A stretch of DNA of 64,000 nucleotides from the NCBI RefSeq assembly GCF_963676685.1, contig NC_092349.1:60247431-60311430 (forward strand). The letters are read 5' to 3'. Below, piece by piece: positions 48,231 through 58,900 of this stretch. The first letter of the stretch is position 1. Every line of letters starts with the position of its first letter. Under the pieces are notes generated by a model. That model was not told the origin of the DNA, searched no databases, and saw only the letters and a program-made list of their open reading frames with translations. The position numbers and the translations under genes are program-made. This stretch comes from Mytilus edulis. Its lineage: Eukaryota > Mollusca > Bivalvia > Mytilida > Mytilidae.

Positions 48231-49360
48231 AACACAGTTTTTATCATAAATTACTATAAAGGATGTATTGCACTTTTATTAAAACATTATTTTTGGTGTT
48301 TATTCACAAAAGGTAGCTTGAACAATTATAGGAACTAATCAATTAAAATTTTGTGCATTGTGCGATTAAATTTTGCATGTTTCATTGGAATTACAAATTA
48401 GTATAGTTTTTATACAAATGAACAAGATTATGTTATTGTTTAGAAATGCATGTCACTGTTCAAATTTTTAATTTTTGTTGACTTGAGGGACACAATTGAT
48501 TTCTTTGTGTCAAACAGGAAATCTTATCTAGTCATTTAAAGAAAGAGTTATGCAGTGATCTGAAAAAATGGCACATAAAATACTTCATATGTTATGTAAC
48601 TATAAAGTTTCAAATATTCAGTGAAATATATCATTGGAAAAACCTTAGGATTGATATATGGAATTCAGGGAAGGCCAGAGTAACGCCTATATTATAGAAA
48701 CAATTTTGAAGAACGGCATGTATTTCATAGTTAAACAGCCAAACATAGTGCAAGTTGTCTTCCCTTGGTTCAACGTCGTTTTAAGGAACAGTCCTCACCC
48801 AATATATCCTTGTAAATTTGATGATTTCCATTTCAATCTACACATCCTTGTACTTCAAGCTATAAATGAAAGTAATATAATAGTTATTAATAGAAACCAG
48901 CCCCCAAACCACATGTTTATTTCTTTATGTAATAACCTTTCTTATTTCGTGTAAATACTTGAATACTACATGTATGTATGACTTTCTTCAACTTTCAGGC
49001 AGTATTGTTCATATAAATGTAAATCTGTAAATTATTCAAAAGTATTTAAAATTAGTATTTTGTGAAATAGTGTTTAGTTATTCTTAGGTATTCACACTGT
49101 CAAACAACTTATATAAACATATTTTAAAGGTATTTATTAAAAAGGCTGTTTTCTGCTCTTTGGTCAGATTGTTTTCTCTTTGACAAATTCCCCATTTCCA
49201 TTTCCATTCTCAATTTTATCATGTTTACGTTTTAAAAACTTTTAACATTCTGACATTAATGCATATTATTTTTGTACAATCATGATGTAAATATTTATTT
49301 TTACTGTGTCATCATCTGTCTTTTGTCATTAAAATGAGATAACCTGTTGTAACTTATAGA

Positions 49361-49366
49361 AATAAA
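49361..49366 (+). terminator. Candidate poly(A) signal for SPAG5
   Basis: AATAAA, about 1.9 kb after the SPAG5 stop codon and just before the 49-bp satellite. Another AATAAA lies at 47988-47993. Either could end the transcript; sequence alone does not decide. Confidence 0.3.
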
Positions 49367-49388
49367 ATATCTGCATTGTAGTCAAGAA

Positions 49389-50768
49389 TCTGTTTTATTT
49401 ATAGAAGGAGCCTCTGTGATTGGGTGGTCTTTGTTCATCTGTTTTATTTATAGAAAGAGCCTCTGTGGTTGGGTGGTCTTTGTTCATCTGTTTTATTTAT
49501 AGAAGGAGCCTCTGTGGTTGGGTGGTCTTTGTTCATCTGTTTTATTTATAGAAGGAGCCTCTGTGGTTGGGTGGTCTTTGTTCGTCTGTTTTATTTATAG
49601 AAGGAGCCTCTGTGGTTGGGTGGTCTTTGTTCATCTGTTTTATTTATAGAAGGAGCCTCTGTGATTGGGTGGTCTTTGTTCATCTGTTTTATTTATAGAA
49701 GGAGCCTCTGTGGTTGGGTGGTCTTTGTTCATCTGTTTTATTTATAGAAGGAGCCTCTGTGGTTGGGTGGTCTTTGTTCATCTGTTTTATTTATAGAAGG
49801 AGCCTCTGTGGTTGAGTGGTCTTTGTTCATCTGTTTTATTTATAGAAGGAGCCTCTGTGGTTGGGTGGTCTTTGTTCATCTGTTTTATTTATAGAAGGAG
49901 CCTCTGTGGTTGAGTGGTCTTTGTTCATCTGTTTTATTTATAGAAGGAGCCTCTGTGGTTGGGTGGTCTTTGTTCATCTGTTTTATTTATAGAAGGAGCC
50001 TCTGTGGTTGGGTGGTCTTTGTTCATCTGTTTTATTTATAAAAAGCCTCTGTGGTTGGGTGGTCTTTGTTCATCTGTTTTATTTATAGAAGGAGCCTCTG
50101 TGGTTGGGTGGTGACTGTCTTTGTTCATCTGTTTTATTTATAGAAGGAGCCTCTGTGGTTGGGTGGTCTTTGTTCATCTGTTTTATTTATAGAAGGAGCC
50201 TCTGTGGTTGGGTGGTCTTTGTTCATCTGTTTTATTTATAGAAGGAGCCTCTGTGGTTGGGTGGTCTTTGTTCATCTGTTTTATTTATAGAAGGAGCCTC
50301 TGTGGTTGAGTGGTCTTTGTTCATCTGTTTTATTTATAGAAGGAGCCTCTGTGGTTGGGTGGTCTTTGTTCATCTGTTTTATTTATAGAAGGAGCCTCTG
50401 TGGTTGGGTGGTCTTTGTTCATCTGTTTTATTTATAGAAGGAGCCTCTGTGGTTGGGTGGTCTTTGTTCATCTGTTTTATTTATAGAAGGAGCCTCTGTG
50501 GTTGGGTGGTCTTTGTTCATCTGTTTTATTTATAGAAGGAGCCTCTGTGGTTGGGTGGTCTTTGTTCATCTGTTTTATTTATAGAAGGAGCCTCTGTGGT
50601 TGGGTGGTCTTTGTTCATCTGTTTTATTTATAGAAGGAGCCTCTGTGGTTGGGTGGTCTTTGTTCATCTGTTTTATTTATAGAATGAGCCTCTGTGGTTG
50701 GGTGGTCTTTGTTCATCTGTTTTATTTATAGAAGAAGCCTCTGTGGTCGGGTGGTCTTTGTTCATCTA
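49389..50768 (+). repeat. 49-bp satellite, about 28 units, from a SINE head
   Basis: The unit contains ATAGAAGGAGCCTCTGTGGT then TGGGTGGTCTTTGTTCATCT. Units are nearly identical, varying mainly G/A at TTGGGTGG and GTGGTTG. One unit lacks three bases (about 50041) and one has a short insertion (about 50112). Confidence 0.95.
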
Positions 50769-50880
50769 TGGTGATCTCCAGCCTGCCAACACTAAGATTA
50801 TGACTTCAAATCCTGATTGTCATATAAGAGAGACCTGTGAAAGATACAAAAGGGACATTGAAACTCACAATTCAAAAATA
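50739..50880 (+). mobile_element. tRNA-derived SINE from which the satellite grew
   Basis: The last satellite unit continues into a unique body with an A-box-like TGGTCGGGTGG and a B-box-like CTTCAAATCC (about 50805-50815). The array is therefore an amplification of the SINE 5' end. Confidence 0.6.
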
Positions 50881-51929
50881 AACTGACAATTGAACAAAAA
50901 GAAAAAAGACAAACAGACAAACAACATTATACAAAGCACAACATAGAAAACTAAAGACTGAGCTGAGCTATCATGTACTTAAGAAGGGGTAGGTAGATCC
51001 TGCTCCAAATTAAAAGTAGCACCCGTCATGTTAGTACAAACCTAGTAATAAGTCTAATTTGTGATAAGGTGTATTTAGATCTTATCTTTATTGACTTGAA
51101 TTGCCAGTCATCGGTACATTTTCACTTTGAAACTTGCTATTGACTTCCATTCTAACTTTAGAATTGAATTGTTTAACAAATGGAGTGTTGCTTGCAGATT
51201 ACACTTGGCCATAATATATCTCATCACAATAAACCAGCAGTGACACTTCCATTTTCATATAAATTATTAAGAAACCAAGGTTTCAACTCGCTCAGGCAAA
51301 GTTGACCTTGGTTTGCTTTTGCTTTTATTTTTATATGCTTGTTCTTACTCTCTAGTAAAGTTTTGTGTGCATAAATGTACATTGTATTACTAAATAGTGA
51401 CAGCCTCTTTTCATATATTTGACCCTTTATTCTTTCGAATCAATGTGTTGGTAATGATACTAGTTGCATAATTCCATGATGGATTGGTATGTTGCTCATA
51501 TACCCAGGGACAGGTCCTGGGATGTTGATTTGCAGTTTGTGAGGAGTCTTCTTTGGTGTCTGGTTGAGGGTTGTCTTATTAGCAATGAATCATACCACAT
51601 CTTCTTATTTTATTATTTTAAAACCTTTATGAGTTGTGATTAATCAGGAGTCGACCATTAAAAATCTGCCATGAACACCACATATTAAAAGAAAAATCAC
51701 TGATGAGGTTCTTAATCTTGGAAGGGTACATTCACATTTGTAAGGAATGCTTCAGCTAAGTTCATAAATCTCAATCCTCCCCATTTAAATCAGTTGAATG
51801 ACATAAGGGTATATCAAAGATCATTCAAAGTCAAAAATATTGCAGATGTATTATTGACTTGCAAGTCAATAATTCAACCTCATTTGACTCTGTATTCATT
51901 TTTGTTTCATTTGACCCTATTTTTATATG
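50881..51929. other. Intergenic stretch, nothing recognised
   Basis: AT-rich, without coding signals or clear repeats apart from a short tail of the CATACCACATC family at 51588-51620. Confidence 0.5.
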
Positions 51930-52665
51930 ATTATGTAATCTTTTACAAAAATATTCTCCTCTGAAACTACTGGACCAAATTTAACCAAACTTAGCCACAA
52001 TCATCCGGTGACCTAGCCAACCAAGCAAGATGGCTGCCATGGATAAAGATAGAACATAGGGGTAAAATGCAGATTTTGGCGTGTATCTCTGGAACCTAAG
52101 CATTTAGAGCAAATCTGACATGGCATAAAAATGTTCATCAGATTAAGGGAGCTACCATTTGATTTTTATGGGGGGGCTAGGATGAAAAATTTTGTCCTGC
52201 ATTTTTTTTTAGCTGTAATCTCTGTCCTGCCTTTTTATTTTTCACTCTGTTCGGTCCTGCATTTTTTTTTTTAGTTTATCCTGACTTTTTTTTAACCTAA
52301 ATTGTCGTCCTGACTTTTTTTTTTTGCAAGTGTCTCATCCTGCCTTTTTTTTTTACTCGAAACTCCTGTCCTGCCTATTTTTTTCAAATTTCATCCTAGC
52401 CCCCCCATAAAAATCAAATGGTAGCTCCCTAAGTTCTGTCTGCCCTCAAATTTTCTGACAAATTTGACAACCCGTTGTTGGGTTTCTGTCCCTGAATTGG
52501 TATTTTTAAGGAAATTTTTGGTTATTATCTTAGATATTATTATAGTTTATAATAACTAATACTATTAATTATGTTTTCACTTTGTTTCACATGATTTGCA
52601 AAGTATCAGTAAGTACACTGTACAGGTGAGTGACACAGGCTCTTGAGAGCCTCTAGTTTTTGTAA
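51930..52665 (+). repeat. CCAGGTGAGC-type repeat, second copy, interrupted
   Basis: Copy of 45270-46025, split by the MITE at 52147-52429. It ends about 150 bases before the VMP1 promoter motif. Confidence 0.65.
52147..52429. mobile_element. 283-bp MITE with perfect 41-bp inverted ends and TAA duplication
   Basis: TAA at 52144-52146 and 52430-52432. The 41-bp ends start GGGAGCTACCATTTGATTTT and are exact reverse complements. The interior is a degenerate array of 'GTCCTGCMTTTTTTT' units. A 3-bp TWA duplication fits PIF/Harbinger. Exact ends imply recent insertion. Confidence 0.85.
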
Positions 52666-52808
52666 TCACACAGCTATTTAATTCAAATTTGATCTGCATT
52701 GATGAAATCGCATTTACCTTTTCATCAGCTATGAGTTTTATTTTTAATTTTTTTTTTACTAAAATGGGTTTATATATTTTTGCGGGAAATATTACCTCCC
52801 CTATTCCA

Positions 52809-52820
52809 ACCGGAAGTGAC
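52809..52820 (+). promoter_or_regulatory. ETS/GABP-type promoter site upstream of VMP1
   Basis: The sequence ACCGGAAGTGAC lies about 95 bases upstream of the VMP1 start codon and matches the classical ETS/GABPA core CCGGAAGTG found in TATA-less housekeeping promoters. No TATA box is obvious nearby. This supports a transcription start in the 52.80-52.91 kb interval; it is an inference from motif and position only. Confidence 0.45.
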
Positions 52821-52914
52821 AATTTGGAAAGATCATCCGATCGAGAAATTCTACGTAAAAAGACACGTTGTGTGCCGGTAAACACTATTATTTAACTCAA
52901 TGAAAAGGTAAACA

Positions 52915-55900
52915 ATGAATTATGACCGTAAAAGCCTGCGCCGCAGTTACGAGAAACTGTCTATTAAGCAGCTTAAACAAAAACTAAAAGCAAAAAGCCA
53001 GAGAACGAAAGGCCACAAACGGGATTTGGTAAGATGGAATCCAACTTGTTTGTTGTTGACTGTTGTGCTTTCTTTTATAAATAGCTGTGTTTTCAAGCAC
53101 TAAATACTTTGTTGCTTGGACATCAGTCATGCACGTGTATCGTCATTGTTTATAGTTTTTTATTTCAATCTTTTTGTGGTAGAAAAAGAGCACACACAAC
53201 AGTCACAGCTCATCTGCCCCCGTATAGTCTCAATATGGAGCTATATTTATGATGATGGTTAATGCATAAACATTGATGCCCCTTTACAAAATCCTGGATC
53301 TACACCTAACTAAATTATGCAGACTGAAGTGTCATAAATGTATCTTTTCAAAATTCTTGTCTGTATGTATGTTAAAACGAACCATGAAAAAGGGTTAATC
53401 ATTACAGCAGTTTAATCAAATTGTTGGGTTTTTAACCGGATTTTTGTGACAAAAATGTTGGTTATTGATTTGGGGATGTACGGCGAGCGGGCGGTCGGTC
53501 GGGCGGGCGGGCGGCAATCAAATGTTGTCCGTTCATTAACTCATGAACCGTTCAACCAAAGCTTTTAAAATTTTAATATGTTGTTACTGACAACTAAATG
53601 AAGGTCAAGTTCAATAATGGCGATTTTGACTTTTACTGTTCAGGAGTTATGGTTCTTGAAAGATTGAAAAATGGAGTTTCCTGTCGTGTCCGTGCATTTA
53701 CGCATGAACTGTTCTACCTAAGCTTCCCAAATTTTAATATGTTGTTACTGATGACAAAATGGAGGTCAAGTTCAATAATGGCGATTTTGACTTCTACCGT
53801 TCAGGAGTTGTGGTTCTTGAAAGATTGAAAAATGGTGTTTCCAGTCGTGTCCGTGCATTTATGCATGAACTGTTTTACCAAAGCTTCCCAAATTTTAATA
53901 TGTTGTTACTGATGACAAAATAGAGGTCAAGTTCAATAATGACGATTTTGACTTTTACAGTTCAGGAGTTATGGTTCTTGAAAGATTGAAAAATGGTGTT
54001 TCTAGTCGTGTCCGTGCATTTTCTCATGAACCATTCAACCAAAGCTTTTGAAATTTTTATATGTTGTTACTGATGGCAAATTAGAGGTCAAGTTCAATAA
54101 TGACGATTTTGACTTTTACCGTTCAGGAGTTATGGTTCTTGAAAAATTGTGAAATGGCGTTTCAATTCACGTTGCATTTACTCATGAACCATTCAATCTA
54201 AGCTTTTCAAATTTTAAGATGTTGATACTGATGACAAAATGGAGCTCAAATTTGATATTGACGATTTTCACTTTCACCATTCATCAGTAATGGTTCTTGT
54301 GATATTGCCAGGACACAAATAAATATTAATAAATCCGGTTTGCTGTCGTTGTGACAGCCTCTTGTTTCTAAATATGTCAATTTGCTGGTTGGTATGATAA
54401 TTTTCAAAGGTCCTTATTTTTATACAGTATGATTGACAACTGCCATATTCATGTCAGACCAACAAACAATTAGAATTGAGGTGAGGCTTTGATTGGATAT
54501 CAATCTCCTCTTAAATGCTTACCATACATGCCATATTGACCAAATTATACCTTTTTATACTCCTACATATTTTAGCTGACACTTTATGATGCAACTCAGT
54601 ACACAACCCAAACCTCAATGTATGTTAGATGTGTGATGTGCAGTAAAACCTGCCTCGAATATGTTTAATGGCCTCTTCCAGACCCACAGTCATCTGTAGA
54701 CTTAGGCGGCTCACACAGTCAGCAGGCTAATTGTTGCACAGATATTGTCATGTCAACTTTTAACAATGGTCAAATGAATGTCTAACTACAAGTATAATCA
54801 TGACCATCAAATAATCAGCACCCAAATTCAAAATAAGAATTTGAATCAGAACCAGTTTGCAAAAGATACTGTGTAATATAAGAATAATTTGTGAACACAT
54901 TGCAAATTTGAGGAAGTTGTTGATAATTATTGGGCATACCGTAACAGTGTAATTGAATCATATTTAGCTATTTGTAAATACTACAATACATCCAGCTGTC
55001 TTCAACAAGTTCAAAACTGTTAATGATGTTTTGGTTTGTTTTGTCCACATTTTTCCTATAAAATAGGATTTGAAATAAGTCAAAGTAGTAATCTAATTTT
55101 TCTACTAGCAGGTTCAATTTAATTTAGTGTTAAATATTAATTATATTAGCTTAGTATTTATAGGGACTGTTGATATTGATGTGTGGCTTCTTGTGGCACC
55201 TTTCCCCTTTGTAGACCTTTCACTTCCTGCCTCCGTAGGAAGCCATATACCATGAAATACAACTTAGGCTCAATATTAAATAAAAGGAATCAGCTTTCTC
55301 TGTTTGTTAAAAAGTCAATTTTGAAAAAAGAACATATTCTATTACGCTTTTATTAGTTTATATATCATTCCTTTGGTTTTTAAAAATTATAAATTTACCA
55401 CTAACATATATAAATAATCTGATACAAGTATATTATGACTTTTTTTCTATGCATTAAAAAACTCCAGTTTAATTACTTATTGCATACATGTATATATACA
55501 AAGTGACTTTTTCCTGTGCATTCCAACATACTTCTGATAAATAATTTTACTTAAACATATTGTGACTTTTTTTCCTAGGGATTTTGTGACTTTTTTTCTG
55601 TTTACCGGTTCAATTACTTTTATTTGTATTTTGAATAAAGATTTTATCCAGTAGATTTAATAATGAAAATGTCTCTATTTTAGCAGAAAAAAAATCATGT
55701 TAGCTTTATACATGTTATATTGCATTCTGATTTATGATTTTTCAGCAATTGCCTGTACTGCAATCAAGGTCTTAAATAGCCTAATTTTATACTCCATGCT
55801 TCCTAATGCAAGATACTCCTCCATGTGTGCTACTCACCTTACATTTTGTAGATGAATAGAAATCACTATTTTTTAGTAGATCTTATAATCTCCCTATTAC

Positions 55901-58900
55901 ACAGTGTTTTCTTTCTTGTTTCCATCTGTTGCATTGATGTTGTAAACTTATTGGAGTTATCATAAAATTCATAACATTGCATAATGCTTTATTTAATCAT
56001 TCATGTGTGTGCATGGTTTGTTGTAATGAATCTGGTACAGTATTGTTATAACTCTTTATTTGTCAACTTACACCTGTTAATACTTATGTCTGTATAGACT
56101 TCTTATCAGTAACATGTGTTCTATACCATGTATACCATGTATACAAGATATAGCAAAGTTTGCATTTTTGAAGTTAAAAAAAAAGAGAACAGAGAGACAA
56201 TGAGAGAGTTATAAATTCAATTCACAAAAAGAGATGTGTATACATGTATATCTTTCTTCAGAGATATGTGTAGATCTTTCTTTATAGATATTCTTTGAAA
56301 AATGCATATGCAAATTAGATGCATGCCAAAAAATCTCTTGTAAATATTTTAAATATTTTATTTTATAAGGTTAGGGATAAGTATATATTTGGCAGTCGTA
56401 ACACTTGTTTGATGCTTGTCTTTGCTTGGATACTTTTTTGTGTTCATTTTATCACAATTCGTAAATCATGTAAATTACAATATATAGATTACAAATGTAC
56501 TTGTAGGTTCTATATTAACATATACTAAATTTCATCTGATCATCTGATCAAGCATGGCTTGAATTGAAAGATTTTAACAGTATGAAATGACACATTCGTT
56601 GATCATGCTAATGGTTAATGTGTATTATCCATACTAACAAAAAAGGATTTTATTATTTTTACCAAAAAAAGTAGGTAAAACCTGATCAGGTAAAATTTAA
56701 TAGTACAATACTTGCTTTAATTGTAATAGATTAGTCCAAATAAAAATGTATGTGTGGTTCCAGTTACATCTGAAAAAAAGTTAGGGTAGGTAGGTACGTT
56801 TTTTTTTTTATTTTATGTTGTTTGTTTTTTTACTATGCATGGGAGCAACATTCTGACTTTAACAGTACTTAATGAAAAATGACAATAAAATCTTTAGGGT
56901 AGGCTTTTTTTAAGCCGAAAAAGTAGGGACGGTAGGGTTACTGGAACCACACATATATTTTTATTTGGCCTTAACAATTGGTGTGGAATATTATTTTTCA
57001 TGGATATGTATGTATTGTAACACAGAAAATGGACCAAATACAAATTTCCTGTAGTCTAGCTTGACGGAAAATTTTAATTGAATTCTCAATCCATTAGAAT
57101 TGGTTCCCATGAAAATTAATGAATCCAGAGCACATATTCAATGTTTTCCACAGTATTTTTGAATAGCTCTAAAATAATAAAAACTCATTTAGTAGATCAA
57201 GGAATAATGGAATGCAAAATATTCATTTTAACTTAATGATTTAAATTTTGTTTGAAAATACATGTTTGAATGGGTGTAATTTAATTTTGAGTTGTTTTGA
57301 ATTATAGTATATCTTTATTTCTTTGACTGCTGTGAAGATTAATTGTTTAAAATTGTCAATTCTTTTTAACATGTTTAATGTAATAATTTGTATCCTGTAT
57401 TACTTTTGTTTTCAATCAAGATAATATTTTGTAGATAGAAAGGCTTATTGACGCCAGTTTAAGTGAAATGGACAAAAAAGGGGACAGGAAATCTCCCTCT
57501 GAAAACACAACCCTCAAACAAAGACATTCTCATTCCACTAACGGTGATGTTAAAGATAAGTCCAATCTACTAGACATTATGCATCAAGAAAGACAAGATC
57601 GAGAAAAAATCGTCCTGTGGAGAAAGCCATTGAAGACTATACACTTCTCCTGTCTGGAGACTGCCTCACTACTGAATCAAGCTGGAAAAAAGTATGTATT
57701 ATTGTTGTACAGAAACTTACACACATACATTAATTATCTGCACATTGGTAAGAGTTGCAGACACATCTACCATTGTCTATATAAACATGATAAAGCTGTG
57801 ACCATTCAGTCTTTACCAATTTGTCATAGACTTTTATTTCTAAAAACAGTTCCTTTAAAACTTTTAGATTAAGCTTTCGTCTTACATTTTATGTAAATCT
57901 ACCCATTATCATCATTATTGATAATTTTACAGGATTTTCTCCCTATATAAAAAAAATGTGTCACTTAATTGTCATCTTCCTGGTAAAAGTTCACCATAAC
58001 CATGATTACCAATATATTTAGTTTTCAACAACGAGCAAAACCCATCACTGACTAAATGGCAAAAAAACAAGCAAAAGCGACAGATGATATCAAAGGTAGA
58101 ACAAAACACTTAAAGTCATGTAAGTCGAAGTAAGACTAGCAAAATCATGGAAAAACAAAAAAAAGGATGAAAAATCTGAACAAAACAGTACATAGTCTCT
58201 TTTGGAGAGTTGTCTCATTAGCAATCATACCATATCGTCTTATTTCTGTATAAACAACTAGACTGAGAAACACGGAATATTATTTGACAAACCATTCTAA
58301 GGAATAGATAACTAGTAAAAGTATATTTGATAATTTTCTTCTGATGTAGGATGGTATATTTAAAGAACATATATGCTAATAACAATGTTTATATTGAAAG
58401 GTTATGGAGACGGAAGGTCGCTGTGGTAACTCTATTGTTGATGCTGTTTACATTTTATCTCGTCTACATTACTCAGGGAACACATCAGCCAGTAAGTTCT
58501 TCTTTTATGCCCCATTTATGGGCATTAAGTTTTTCGGTCTGTGTGTCTGTTTGTTCATTCATCCATCCGTCTGTCCGGCTGACTCCGAGTCTCCGGCATC
58601 AGGTTACTGTCTTTGGTGAAGGTAATTTTTTTTTATGAAGTTAAAAGTCCAATTAACTTTAAACTTAGTACACATGTTCACTATCATATGATCTTTCTAA
58701 TTGTAATGTCAAATAGAGTTTTGCCCCTTATTTCATTGTCCACTGAACATAGAAATTGAAAATAATGATGCAAGTGGAGCATTCATGTACTATGGACACA
58801 TTCTTATGTCAAAATTTGTAAAAACCTAGAGAGAGAATGCCTGGTTCATTTGTAGATTATCAATGTTCTTCAAATAAAAAGGAATTTCTTAGCTGAATCT

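Larger units (their letters stand above)
47443..49388. other. SPAG5 3' UTR and intergenic stretch
   Basis: No coding region was recognised; the 98-codon frame at 48658-48954 has no recognisable features. Contains the foldback at 48067-48230 and short repeat tails at 47795-47845 and 49160-49222. Confidence 0.5.

Noticed and set aside
48658..48954. 98-codon frame downstream of SPAG5
   Set aside because: No family resemblance and no splice or promoter context; likely chance within the 3' region.
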